From NCBI GenBank assembly GCA_000753455.2, contig LM994670.1:2503078-2567077 (forward strand): a DNA stretch of 64,000 bases, given 5' to 3'. The notes beneath the pieces are model-generated. The model worked only from the letters and a program-made list of their open reading frames with translations, made no database searches and had not been told where the DNA came from. The position numbers and the translations under genes are program-made. This DNA is from Clostridium jeddahitimonense. GTDB taxonomy: Bacteria > Bacillota > Clostridia > Clostridiales > Clostridiaceae. Shown piece by piece: positions 6,343-15,175 of this stretch. Each line of letters starts with the position of its first letter. Position 1 is the stretch's first letter.

Positions 6343-8949
6343 TTAGTCTTGCTTAATATTAATTACAATTTGATCATTTTCTCCATGGATTATAACATTT
6401 GAACCATAAGTTATCTCTCCTGCAATAATCTTTCTAGCAAGCTTATTTTCTAGAGTATTTTGAATATATCTCTTTAAAGGTCTAGCCCCATATACAGGAT
6501 CATATCCTTCTTGAGCCATAATATGTTTAGCTTCCGGAGTTATTTCTAGAGTTATATTTTTATCCTTTAATCTATTTGATACTTCTCTTAAGAATATATC
6601 AATAATCTTAGTAATGCCATTTTCACTTAAAGGCTTAAACATTATTATATCGTCAACTCTGTTTAAGAACTCTGGTTTAAATCTCATCTTCATTTCATTC
6701 ATTACAGCTTCTCTTACTTGAGGCTCTACAGTATCTTCCGAAGTATTTTCTAAAAGATAGCTGCTTCCAATATTAGATGTCATTATGATTATAGTATTTT
6801 TAAAATCTACAGTCTTACCTTTGTTATCTGTTAATCTACCATCATCTAATATTTGTAAGAATATATTAAATACATCTTCATGAGCTTTTTCAATTTCATC
6901 AAATAATATAACACTATATGGTTTTCTTCTAACAGCTTCTGTTAATTGACCACCTTCATCATAACCTACATATCCTGGAGGCGCTCCAACTAATCTAGAT
7001 ACAGTATGCTTTTCCATATATTCTGACATATCTATTCTTATAATATTATCCTCAGAATCAAAAAGGTTTCTAGCTAATGTTTTTGCTAGCTCTGTTTTAC
7101 CTACCCCAGTAGGCCCTAAGAAGATAAAAGAACCTATAGGTCTATTCTCATCTTTAAGTCCAGCTCTTGCTCGTAAAATAGCTGATGTTACGGAAGTAAC
7201 GGCTTCCTCTTGACCTATTACTCTCTTACTCATTTCATCTTCTAATCTTAATAATTTTTCTCTTTCACCTTCTAAAAGATTACTTACAGGAATACCAGTC
7301 CATCTTGAAAGAATTTGTGATACTTCCTCTTCAGTAACTTCCTCTTTCAATAAAGCTCCTTCGTAATTTTCCTTTACTTCTACTTCCATAAGCTTTATAG
7401 CTTCTTCTAGCTTAGGTATATCACTATACTGAATCTGAGCTGCTTTATTATAATCATAAGCTCTTTGAGCTGCTTCAAGTTCTCCTCTTGCTGTATCAAG
7501 TTTAGACTTTAAATCCTTCAACTTTTCAATAGCTCCCTTTTCTCTTTCAAACTTAGCAGTCATTTCATCATTTTTAGCTTTAAGCTCTGCATACTCTTTT
7601 TCTAGTACCAAAAGTTTCTTTTTAGAACCTTCATCTTTTTCCCTTGATAATGCTTCTTTTTCTATTTCTATTTGAATAAGCTTTCTTCTAACTTCATCAA
7701 GCTCAGCTGGCAATGAATCAATTTCAGTTCTTATCATAGCCCCAGCTTCATCAATTAAATCTATAGCTTTATCTGGTAAATATCTATCTGAAATATATCT
7801 ATCTGAAAGCTTTGCAGCAGCAACTATAGCCGAATCTTGAATTCTTACTCCATGATGAATTTCAAATCTTTCTTTTAAGCCTCTTAATATTGATATTGCA
7901 TCTTCTACAGTTGGTTCATTGACTATAACAGGCTGGAATCTTCTTTCTAGAGCTTTATCTTTTTCAATATACTGTCTATACTCATCAAAAGTTGTAGCTC
8001 CTATACAGTGTAATTCCCCCCTAGCAAGCAATGGCTTAATTAAGTTACCTGCATCCATAGCACCATCTGTTTTACCTGCTCCAACTATGGTATGAATTTC
8101 ATCAATAAATAGAATTATTCTTCCTTCACTACTTTGAACTTCTTTTAAAACAGCCTTTAATCTTTCTTCAAATTCACCTCTATATTTAGCACCAGCAATT
8201 AAAGCTCCCATATCTAGCGAAAATATGATCTTATCTTTTAATCCTTCTGGTACATCTCCATTAACTATTCTATTAGCTAATCCTTCAACTATAGCTGTTT
8301 TACCTACTCCAGGTTCACCGATTAATACTGGATTATTCTTAGTCCTTCTAGAAAGTATTCTAACTGCCCTTCTTATTTCTTCATCTCTTCCTATTACAGG
8401 ATCAAGCTTATGATTTCTTGCAAGTTCTACTAAATTTGTACCATACTTTGCTAAAGCATCATAAGTTCCTTCTGGATCTTGTGTATCTACTCTCTGACTT
8501 CCTCTCACCTCTGATAGAACCTTCATAAAACTATCTTTATTTACATTGTATTTTTCTAATATTCTCTTTGTTGACCCGTTTTTATCTACATCCATAATAG
8601 CTAACATTAAATGTTCTACACTTATATAAGAATCTTTAAAATCTTTAGCTATTGAATCTGCTTTTACTAAAACTTCTTCTACTTGTCTTGTTATATAAAC
8701 TGATGAATTGTTAGCTCCTTCGCCAGTTACTTTAGGCATGTTACTTAAAGCCTGATCTATATCATACTTCATCATTTTTATATTTATTCCCATCTTAGTA
8801 AAGATGTTTGGTATTAATCCATCCTCTTGTTCTACTAGAGCAGAGAACAGATGAATTATTTCAATTTGTTGATGATTGTGCTTAACAGCCGTTAAATTAG
8901 CATCATTCAATGCTTGTTGTACTCTTAATGTCATTTTTTCAACGTTCAT
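6343..8949 (-). CDS. clpB: ATP-dependent disaggregase ClpB
   Basis: The 868-residue protein is the expected length for ClpB. An N-terminal Clp repeat domain (about 1-145) precedes AAA-1 with Walker [10 protein letters not shown] near residue 205 and Walker [11 protein letters not shown] charged coiled-coil middle domain (about 405-525) distinguishes ClpB from ClpC and ClpA. AAA-2 has Walker [10 protein letters not shown] near residue 605, and there is a C-terminal D2-small domain. With DnaK it pulls proteins out of aggregates after heat shock. ATG 8949 follows GAGGTGAG. A perfect CtsR-type operator overlaps the promoter (9002-9018), so regulation should be by CtsR; I see no CIRCE element. Monocistronic. 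Confidence 0.97.
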   Translation of the reverse strand: MNVEKMTLRVQQALNDANLTAVKHNHQQIEIIHLFSALVEQEDGLIPNIFTKMGINIKMMKYDIDQALSNMPKVTGEGANNSSVYITRQVEEVLVKADSIAKDFKDSYISVEHLMLAIMDVDKNGSTKRILEKYNVNKDSFMKVLSEVRGSQRVDTQDPEGTYDALAKYGTNLVELARNHKLDPVIGRDEEIRRAVRILSRRTKNNPVLIGEPGVGKTAIVEGLANRIVNGDVPEGLKDKIIFSLDMGALIAGAKYRGEFEERLKAVLKEVQSSEGRIILFIDEIHTIVGAGKTDGAMDAGNLIKPLLARGELHCIGATTFDEYRQYIEKDKALERRFQPVIVNEPTVEDAISILRGLKERFEIHHGVRIQDSAIVAAAKLSDRYISDRYLPDKAIDLIDEAGAMIRTEIDSLPAELDEVRRKLIQIEIEKEALSREKDEGSKKKLLVLEKEYAELKAKNDEMTAKFEREKGAIEKLKDLKSKLDTARGELEAAQRAYDYNKAAQIQYSDIPKLEEAIKLMEVEVKENYEGALLKEEVTEEEVSQILSRWTGIPVSNLLEGEREKLLRLEDEMSKRVIGQEEAVTSVTSAILRARAGLKDENRPIGSFIFLGPTGVGKTELAKTLARNLFDSEDNIIRIDMSEYMEKHTVSRLVGAPPGYVGYDEGGQLTEAVRRKPYSVILFDEIEKAHEDVFNIFLQILDDGRLTDNKGKTVDFKNTIIIMTSNIGSSYLLENTSEDTVEPQVREAVMNEMKMRFKPEFLNRVDDIIMFKPLSENGITKIIDIFLREVSNRLKDKNITLEITPEAKHIMAQEGYDPVYGARPLKRYIQNTLENKLARKIIAGEITYGSNVIIHGENDQIVINIKQD

Positions 8950-8988
8950 ATTCTACTCACCTCATTTAATGTTTTTACCTTTAATAAA

Positions 8989-9017
8989 ATAATAATACAA
9001 AAGTCAAAGAAAGTCAA
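8989..9017 (-). promoter_or_regulatory. clpB promoter
   Basis: On the minus strand, TTGACT (9012-9017) and TATTAT (8989-8994) are separated by 17 bp. The CtsR box covers the -35 and part of the spacer, so bound repressor would block RNA polymerase. Confidence 0.75.
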
Positions 9018-9018
9018 A
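9002..9018 (+). promoter_or_regulatory. CtsR operator upstream of clpB
   Basis: AGTCAAAGAAAGTCAAA matches the published CtsR heptad repeat RGTCAAANANRGTCAAA at every specified position. Confidence 0.85.
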
Positions 9019-9117
9019 GTAAATTTATATATTTTTCATTTTTATTTTTTACCAATAAAATCATAATAATAATTAATATATTCATTTGTAACTATTCCAT
9101 TAATATTTCTCCCCCTT

Positions 9118-9146
9118 TTGTTTTTATACCTAGTTATTGGTATAAT
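9118..9146 (+). promoter_or_regulatory. Promoter with palindrome ahead of AraC/GH39-like gene
   Basis: TTGTTT (9118-9123) and TATAAT (9141-9146) are 17 bp apart. A 7-bp inverted repeat, TTATACC (9124-9130) and GGTATAA (9139-9145), fills the spacer and covers most of the -10, the expected position for an operator. The bound regulator is unknown. Confidence 0.6.
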
Positions 9147-9187
9147 AAGTATCATAATAAAAACTTATAAGAATCTGAGGTGAGATT

Positions 9188-11248
9188 TTGAGAAGGGAAT
9201 TTATAAGTTATCCATTAGATTTACCAATTAAAGTATCATATTTTAATATTAGAAATTATCCAATACACTGGCATAATTCTATTGAAATCGTATATGTGAT
9301 AAAAGGTTCCATAGAGATAACAATTGATTCTGATTCCTTTACTCTTAATGAAAAGGAAGTAGAAATTATAAATGTAGACGAGGCACATAAATTTTATAGC
9401 AAAGAAGATAATAAAATCTTAATTTTCAATATAGACCCAAGCTTTTTTGAAAAATATTATAAAGATATTAAAAATGTATTTTTCTATACAACATCTACAT
9501 CTAATCAAGTTGGTGAGGAATATGATGAGCTTAAAGGGTTTTTAGCTAAACTTCTATGTGAATACGTTCAAAAACTTGAAGATTACGACGAGGAAATTGA
9601 AGATATTTTAATTAATTTACTATATCATTTAATAAATAATTTTCATTACTTAACTACTGAGAAAGAAGAGCTTAAGGAAAAAACAGAACAATTAGATAGG
9701 TATCATAGAATTTCAAAATATATATTCAATAATTATAATAATAATATTACCTTAAAAGATATTGCTAAAAAAGAATTTTTAAGTCCACACTATCTTTCTC
9801 ACGAAATAAAATACGCAACCGGGTCTAGTTTTACAGACTTAATAAACCAAACTCGTGTTGAAGAATCAATAAAACTTTTATTAGATAGTGATATAAGTAT
9901 TTCAGAAATTTCTGATGAAGTAGGTTTTTCCCATGTAAGATATTATAATAAAAACTTTAAAGAGTACTATAACTGTACTCCTCTTCAATATAGAAAGAAA
10001 TTTTCTCTTACGGAAAAAGAATTTGAACTTGAAAAAGTTCTTTACCCTTTGCCTTTAAACGAATCATTAGAATCTTTATCTCATACTTTAGAAAAATATA
10101 ATAGATATAACTTTGAAAATAAGTTATGGAATATTCATATAGATATGGATGAGACATTAAAGATATTTAATCCAGACTTTGGTCATATAATAAATATAGG
10201 TGAGGCTTTCGATTTATTAATTGAAGATAATAAAGATATACTAGAAGAAATACAAGATGAAATACATTTTGATTACGGTAGACTTGAAAAAATGTTTCAT
10301 AACGATATGGGAGTATTTATAGATTCTGAATTTTATAATTGGAATAAAGCTAAGGCGGTTTTAGAATTTTTAACAGATATATCTCTAAAACCTTTAATCC
10401 TCTTAGATTCAATAGAGTATTCACTAGAAAAATATAAAAATATACTTACTAGTTTCATAGATTATTTTTCTCAAATAGATTATTTTGATATAGCTGATTT
10501 TTGCTTTCAATTTTCATCAGATTTATCTACAGATATTAAAGAGGGCTTAAAGTCATTTATAACTGATAATTATGATCTTGAAGTTCAAGAAGAAACATTT
10601 TTCTCAATAAACTCTTTAAACCCTATTTATGATACCGCATATATGTTACCATATATTATTCATAATACTGTTTTAAAAGAAAAGCATCTAAACTTTTTAA
10701 GGGCTTTTGATGTTTTAGAGAAAGCTATGAACATAACAAATGAGGTCTTTATCGGTGCTCCAGGGCTTATTAATGATATGGCAATAAAAAAACCTTCTTA
10801 TTATGCTTATTATCTTTTAAGTAAATTAGGAAGTGAAATTGTATCAATTGACGATGGTTACATAGTAACTAAAAGCGATGATGAGTATGCAATACTTTTA
10901 TATTCGCATGGAAATGATATAGATACATTAGCTAATTATGAAGATGTTTACTCAAGTAAGGGATTAAAAAAATCCTTTGAAAAGAAATTTTCTCTTAACA
11001 TAGTAAACTTAAAAAATGATGCTAGAATTACAACTTATGAAATTAACGAAAAGATAGGTTCATCTTATAATTATTGGCTATCTATGGGATCTCCAGATAG
11101 ATTAAATAAAGAAGAGAAAGAGATTTTATATAAGGCCTCTTATCCTAAAATAGAATTTAAATATTCAAAAAAGAGTCTAGTTTTAAATATAATTACAGAA
11201 TTAAAGGGGTACGGAGCTAAACTTATTGTTCTAAAAAACATAAAATAG
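9188..11248 (+). CDS. AraC-family regulator with GH39-like C-terminal domain
   Basis: The 686-residue protein has three parts. Residues 1-120 are a cupin-like sensor (PIHWHNSIEIVYVIKGSIEI). Residues about 175-275 are an AraC/XylS double helix-turn-helix (ITLKDIAKKEFLSPHYLSHE, then ISISEISDEVGFSHVRYYNK). The last 400 residues resemble a degenerate family-39 glycosidase, ending in the KPSYYAYYLLSKLG and YAILLYSH blocks typical of beta-xylosidase C-termini. Such fusions probably sense oligosaccharides rather than hydrolyse them. The start is TTG at 9188, with GAGGTGAG at 9177-9184. It stands alone, so its target is not evident; it may regulate itself through the palindrome in its promoter. Confidence 0.8.
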   Translation: MRREFISYPLDLPIKVSYFNIRNYPIHWHNSIEIVYVIKGSIEITIDSDSFTLNEKEVEIINVDEAHKFYSKEDNKILIFNIDPSFFEKYYKDIKNVFFYTTSTSNQVGEEYDELKGFLAKLLCEYVQKLEDYDEEIEDILINLLYHLINNFHYLTTEKEELKEKTEQLDRYHRISKYIFNNYNNNITLKDIAKKEFLSPHYLSHEIKYATGSSFTDLINQTRVEESIKLLLDSDISISEISDEVGFSHVRYYNKNFKEYYNCTPLQYRKKFSLTEKEFELEKVLYPLPLNESLESLSHTLEKYNRYNFENKLWNIHIDMDETLKIFNPDFGHIINIGEAFDLLIEDNKDILEEIQDEIHFDYGRLEKMFHNDMGVFIDSEFYNWNKAKAVLEFLTDISLKPLILLDSIEYSLEKYKNILTSFIDYFSQIDYFDIADFCFQFSSDLSTDIKEGLKSFITDNYDLEVQEETFFSINSLNPIYDTAYMLPYIIHNTVLKEKHLNFLRAFDVLEKAMNITNEVFIGAPGLINDMAIKKPSYYAYYLLSKLGSEIVSIDDGYIVTKSDDEYAILLYSHGNDIDTLANYEDVYSSKGLKKSFEKKFSLNIVNLKNDARITTYEINEKIGSSYNYWLSMGSPDRLNKEEKEILYKASYPKIEFKYSKKSLVLNIITELKGYGAKLIVLKNIK

Positions 11249-11410
11249 CACATTAACAGTACATTTATATGTTATTTTTGTGTTTTCCATATATAACTTT
11301 TAAAGAATAATAACCTAATTGTACCTTTAAGTTGAACATCGATGTGAATATTTATGTTTAAGCCTTTCGTATATAATATAAATATAAAGAATTTTGAAAG
11401 GATGTTTTAT
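11249..11410. other. Intergenic region with a weak promoter-like element
   Basis: No terminator is evident straight after the AraC-type gene. TATAAT at 11372-11377 could be a -10 element for the small downstream ORF, but no convincing -35 hexamer lies 16-18 bp upstream. Otherwise I see nothing. Confidence 0.3.
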
Positions 11411-11500
11411 ATGAGAGGTTTATTCTTCAATTCAATGTTGTTAAGTGAATCAAAAAGCAAGTGGGCTCTATGGATTCAAATATATAATCTTTTTCACTAA
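11411..11500 (+). CDS. Candidate 29-residue microprotein or leader peptide
   Basis: A short frame, starting MRGLFFNSMLLSESK and ending in a Trp/Ile/Tyr/Phe-rich tail (KWALWIQIYNLFH), is preceded by GAAAGGATG 8-12 nt before its ATG. A terminator follows at 11530. A -10-like TATAAT lies 34 bp upstream. The peptide is slightly basic with an aromatic amphipathic C-terminus and has no clear signal sequence. It faces two XRE-TPR regulators, a family often controlled by short peptides, so a signalling peptide is one possibility; a chance ORF is another. No family recognised. Confidence 0.35.
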   Translation: MRGLFFNSMLLSESKSKWALWIQIYNLFH

Positions 11501-11529
11501 TTTTAATTGAATAATATTTTTTTGACATA

Positions 11530-11561
11530 ATAAAGGGCTATTCAACTGAGTAGCCCTTATT
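11530..11561. terminator. Bidirectional terminator
   Basis: ATAAAGGGCTA and TAGCCCTTAT form a strong stem with T-rich flanks on both strands. It lies between the small ORF and the convergent XRE-TPR gene. Confidence 0.85.
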
Positions 11562-11567
11562 TTAATA

Positions 11568-12827
11568 TTAATTTTTCTCCAAATTCATTGCTAAAGTAAA
11601 ATATTTTATAGCTTCTCTAGGCTCTCCTATATTATAATATAGCTCTGCCATTTCAGTATATCTTTTATATGTATCTTCATCATTAGCAGACTTTAAAAAG
11701 TAATCAGTAGAAATATTCATATATGTTTCTGCCTGCCTATATAATCCTTGTCTTTGTAAAATCATACCTTTTAAATAATATGCTCTCTCAATTAAACTTG
11801 TATCCTCGGAGCAAATAGACAGATTTAAGGCTTTATCTATCATTTCATCTGCTATTTCATATTCCTTATAAGTATAGAAAGTTTCAACACAATCTATTAA
11901 AACATCTATGTATTCATTACTTTCACCTTCACAGGATATTTTCATTGCATCTAATGTCTCTTGTTTCCCATTTTCAGCATTTCCAACTTGATAATAATAT
12001 CTACCTATCCTTGACTTAATCTTAGATAAATAACTTCTATCACTTTCTAAGTATTCATAAGAAAGTTTAATATATTTCTCTGTATTAATGCTATATGATA
12101 ATATACTAAGACATGCAAAAATATGATAAATAAGCCCCTTTAAAATTATGTCTTCTATGTATTCTATCTTATTAATAATATTTCCAACTAACGAATAAGA
12201 TTTTTCTATTTCACCAATTTCCATATAACAAATACCTTGATTAAAAGATGCACGTATATAGTCATCACTATCTGAAAGATTATCTTCTTTTAATATTTCA
12301 AGTATTTTATCATAATAATTTATAGCCTCATAATATTCTTTTATTGTCATAAAAAATGTAGCCATATCCTTATAATAAATCAGTGTATTTTCTCTTATTT
12401 CATTTTTTATATATATTTCATAGTATTGAGATATTATTAATTGCATAAATTCTAAGTTATTATTATTTTTAAATAGTAAAAATAATTTATGTATAATTAT
12501 AAAAGCTAAGTCATAATACTCATACTTCACCGAATAATCAAGTATATATTTAATTAAATCATATAATTCTTCTTTAGGTAAGTTACCTTTATCAATTACT
12601 TTTATATTTTCTTCTATTTGTCCCCTTATATCTTGAACTAAGTAGTCATAATTTACTTTTAACTTTTCTGCAATGTATCTCAGTGTATTTTCATCAGCTT
12701 TAATCTTTCCATTTTCAATACAACTCATTTTAGAAATTGATATTTTATCTCCACATAACTCTTTTAAAGTTATGCCTTCGTATATTCTTGCTCTTCTTAT
12801 CTTGTCTCCTGTTGATAATATTTCCAT
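11568..12827 (-). CDS. XRE-family regulator with TPR repeats
   Basis: The 419-residue protein has an N-terminal Cro/CI-type helix-turn-helix (about 6-62: GDKIRRARIYEGITLKELCG, ISISKMSCIENGKIKADEN). A helical array of tetratricopeptide-like repeats extends to the C-terminus (for example YYEAINYYDKILEILK, YRQAETYMNISTDYFLKS, PREAIKYFTLAMNLEK). This is the layout of RRNPP-type regulators, which bind short signalling peptides in the TPR groove. It lies 16 bp downstream of a second regulator of the same architecture and is probably co-transcribed with it. The peptide ligand and targets are unknown. Confidence 0.8.
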   Translation of the reverse strand: MEILSTGDKIRRARIYEGITLKELCGDKISISKMSCIENGKIKADENTLRYIAEKLKVNYDYLVQDIRGQIEENIKVIDKGNLPKEELYDLIKYILDYSVKYEYYDLAFIIIHKLFLLFKNNNNLEFMQLIISQYYEIYIKNEIRENTLIYYKDMATFFMTIKEYYEAINYYDKILEILKEDNLSDSDDYIRASFNQGICYMEIGEIEKSYSLVGNIINKIEYIEDIILKGLIYHIFACLSILSYSINTEKYIKLSYEYLESDRSYLSKIKSRIGRYYYQVGNAENGKQETLDAMKISCEGESNEYIDVLIDCVETFYTYKEYEIADEMIDKALNLSICSEDTSLIERAYYLKGMILQRQGLYRQAETYMNISTDYFLKSANDEDTYKRYTEMAELYYNIGEPREAIKYFTLAMNLEKN

Positions 12828-12843
12828 TGCTACCCCCAGTAAA

Positions 12844-14145
12844 TTAATTATTCAAAACGCCTAGCTCTTTCAATATATTTACACCTTGATCTAAATATTT
12901 AGCTGCTTCACTATCTTTTTTCCAATCAATATAGAATTTCCCTATCATAATAGCAACTTGTGCAGCCTTCTTTGACAATCCATTTGCTTTAGCTAAATTG
13001 AATGTATCTATAAGTATATTTTCCGCCTCTTTATACATCTCTTTTATAGTATATACCCTGTACCATAAAAGATTATATTCAATAACATTTTCTATAACAT
13101 TTTCATCTATTACACGATTAATTTCCTTAAGAGTAATTTCACATTTTTCCATATTCTTAAGCTTTATATAGTTTTCGCATATATTAAATAATGTCTCAAC
13201 TACTCTTTGATCTCTATTTCTCATTCTTAACTCTTTAGCTCTTTCTAAATGCTTAAATGATTCTTCAAAGTTTTCAAATTCATAAAACAATTTACCTAAA
13301 TTATTTTCAATGTGCGCTATATGATTACCTTTATTAAGTTCTCTATATACCTCCAATGCTTTCTTAGAATACTTTATAGCATTTGATAAATCACCATTTT
13401 CGCTATATTTTTCTGATATACCAAGAAGTGTTTTGGCATATCCCTCCTCATCATATACCTGCTCAAATTTTTCTTTTGCAAGGAATGAATAATTCATAGC
13501 TTTTGATATGTTATCTATTTTAAAATATGCTTCTGCCATTTGATAATATATCTCTCCTAGCAATAAATCATTTCCTATTTCATTATCTAAATAAACTTTT
13601 TCAGCTTGTCTTAAATAACTAGTTGCAGAATGATATGCCTTTAACTTTAGAGTAATCTTCCCTAAATTAAGGAATGTATTAGTTACTTCCTCATATTTAT
13701 TATTTTTTATAAATATAACATTTGCCGAAAGATATATTTGTTGAGCTAGAGCTAACTCTCCATTTTTCATAGCCACATTAGCTCTAATATATAAATTCTT
13801 TGCTTTTCTATATTCTAATCCAAATTTTTCAGCATAATATAACGCATTTTCAATGTATTTTTCTGCACTTACAAAATCTCCACTTAATACATATGATTCT
13901 GCAGTTCCTTCATAAAAAACACAAATTTTCTCTGCTTGACTTTCTTCTGACTCCATAAGATACTCAACAGAAGTTTGAAGATTCTCTGCTAAATACTCTA
14001 ATAAATCCATAGATGGATTGGACCTTCCTGACTCTACTAAACTTATTTGACCTGGAGTAATTCTATTTGCCGCCAAATCTTTTAGCGTCATATTTAATTC
14101 TTTTCTTTTCCTTTTTATCTTTTCTCCTAATGAAAGAATCTCCAT
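12844..14145 (-). CDS. XRE-family regulator with TPR repeats
   Basis: The 433-residue paralogue of the downstream gene shares the start MEILS-GEKIKRKR. Its N-terminal helix-turn-helix (LNMTLKDLAANRITPGQISL, VESGRSNPSMDLLEYLAENL) is followed by at least seven TPR-like helical pairs, some close to consensus (DLSNAIKYSKKALEVYRELN, ENFEESFKHLERAKELRMRN). RRNPP-like sensing is plausible. A perfect 16-bp palindrome in its leader (14168-14183) may be an autoregulatory operator. It is the first gene of a two-gene operon; the tandem pair suggests duplication, with divergence now high outside the N-terminus. Confidence 0.85.
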   Translation of the reverse strand: MEILSLGEKIKRKRKELNMTLKDLAANRITPGQISLVESGRSNPSMDLLEYLAENLQTSVEYLMESEESQAEKICVFYEGTAESYVLSGDFVSAEKYIENALYYAEKFGLEYRKAKNLYIRANVAMKNGELALAQQIYLSANVIFIKNNKYEEVTNTFLNLGKITLKLKAYHSATSYLRQAEKVYLDNEIGNDLLLGEIYYQMAEAYFKIDNISKAMNYSFLAKEKFEQVYDEEGYAKTLLGISEKYSENGDLSNAIKYSKKALEVYRELNKGNHIAHIENNLGKLFYEFENFEESFKHLERAKELRMRNRDQRVVETLFNICENYIKLKNMEKCEITLKEINRVIDENVIENVIEYNLLWYRVYTIKEMYKEAENILIDTFNLAKANGLSKKAAQVAIMIGKFYIDWKKDSEAAKYLDQGVNILKELGVLNN

Positions 14146-14167
14146 ATTCTACTCTTCCCTCTTCTTT

Positions 14168-14183
14168 TTACAATTTATTGTAA
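14168..14183. promoter_or_regulatory. Palindrome in XRE operon leader, candidate operator
   Basis: TTACAAT and ATTGTAA are separated by TT, a perfect 7-bp inverted repeat 23 bp upstream of the first XRE-TPR start codon. This geometry is common for Cro/CI-type dimers. Binding is not shown. Confidence 0.45.
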
Positions 14184-14262
14184 TTTTCAAAAAAATCTTT
14201 AATTATTTTTAATTATATCATAATTTTATTCAAAAAAGTATATATTTTATTCCACTTATAAG

Positions 14263-14295
14263 AAAACTGTTATGAAAAATATTCATAACAGTTTT
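14263..14295 (-). terminator. Terminator of the 54-residue protein gene
   Basis: AAAACTGTTATGAA and TTCATAACAGTTTT form a perfect 14-bp stem with a short A/T loop. It lies 5 bases beyond the small gene's stop codon. Confidence 0.8.
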
Positions 14296-14299
14296 TATA

Positions 14300-14464
14300 C
14301 TATTTTATATAATGTAATACATTATCATATGCATCCCCTGCCATACAACACATTTTCTTTCCAGTTCTTCTTACAGCTCTTTGAGTCTTTCTATCAAGCT
14401 GTGGTAAAATAACAATAGCAGCAGCTGCTCCTACTACAATTCCGGTTGCAAATCTCTTAAACAT
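14300..14464 (-). CDS. Small membrane-anchored protein, YtxH-like
   Basis: A 54-residue frame begins MFKRFATGIVVGAAAAIVIL, a short Gly/Ala-rich transmembrane helix. A basic stretch (DRKTQRAVRRTGKKM), a CC pair and a short C-terminal helix follow. Small single-pass proteins with a helical basic tail resemble the YtxH class. ATG 14464 is preceded by AGAGAGGTG at good spacing and a strong terminator follows the stop, so the gene is probably real. Function unknown. Confidence 0.65.
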   Translation of the reverse strand: MFKRFATGIVVGAAAAIVILPQLDRKTQRAVRRTGKKMCCMAGDAYDNVLHYIK

Positions 14465-14537
14465 ATTAATACACCTCTCTTAATAACTTTATTAATATTA
14501 TTATGTGTATTTTTTGTTATTCTAAACGTGTTAAAAT

Positions 14538-15155
14538 TTATTTACTTAAAGCTTCCTTTGCAAGCATATCTGCCATATCATTGTACTTATCACCACTATG
14601 CCCTTTAATTTTTTTAAATTTTATATCAATAAAATTCATTTTTTCTTGCATAAACTTATTATAATCTTGAGTTATTCTATTATTTCTCTTCCATGTACCT
14701 ATCGCCCAAGATTCAACGCCTTGATAATCATAAGCTATAGTAACTTCTTTGTAACCTTTATCTAAAGCAAATTCTACAGCTTTTTGTGCTCCAAGTACTT
14801 CTCCCGAAACATTTCTAAGTGCAATAGCCTCCTCATCAAAGCCTTTACCATTATCTTTGTGTATAACCTCTCCATCCTCTACTGCAACTAGTCCAAATGA
14901 ATAATTTCCTTTTTCTATCATAAAGCTTCCATCTACATATATACATAATCCTTCATTGCAATTCTCATCTTTTTTAACTGTGCTTACAGATTTTACTTCT
15001 GCATTCAATGCAATAAAATCTATAGCTTCTTTTTCTGAAGTAAAACTTTTGTAGATAGCACCTTTAAACCCTATAACTTCCTTTTTACATTCATCCCAAG
15101 AATTAAAAATTTTAGGCGCTCCTGATTTTCCTCTATAAACCGCGTAATATTTCAA
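14538..15155 (-). CDS. rnhA: Ribonuclease HI with N-terminal viroplasmin domain
   Basis: The 205-residue enzyme degrades the RNA strand of RNA-DNA hybrids. Residues 1-48 form the hybrid-binding viroplasmin/RNase H1 N-domain (KYYAVYRGKSGAPKIFNSWDE). Residues about 69-205 are the RNase H fold with the metal-binding residues D75 (YVDGS), E119 (VSGEVLGA), D143 (AYDYQG) and the NDMAD aspartates near 193-196, plus H186 in the flexible loop (KGHSGDKYND). All catalytic residues are present, so it should be active. The next gene upstream (YkvA-like) ends 20 bp away and the two may be co-transcribed. Confidence 0.93.
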   Translation of the reverse strand: MKYYAVYRGKSGAPKIFNSWDECKKEVIGFKGAIYKSFTSEKEAIDFIALNAEVKSVSTVKKDENCNEGLCIYVDGSFMIEKGNYSFGLVAVEDGEVIHKDNGKGFDEEAIALRNVSGEVLGAQKAVEFALDKGYKEVTIAYDYQGVESWAIGTWKRNNRITQDYNKFMQEKMNFIDIKFKKIKGHSGDKYNDMADMLAKEALSK

Positions 15156-15175
15156 ACTTTATCTTCCTTTCATTA

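Noticed and set aside
8950..9187. CIRCE/HrcA operator at clpB
   Set aside because: No TTAGCACTC-N9-GAGTGCTAA repeat or close variant found; the CtsR box explains regulation.
11372..11377. Full sigma-A promoter for the 29-codon ORF
   Set aside because: TATAAT is present but no acceptable -35 hexamer lies at 16-18 bp, so it is noted only as a weak element.
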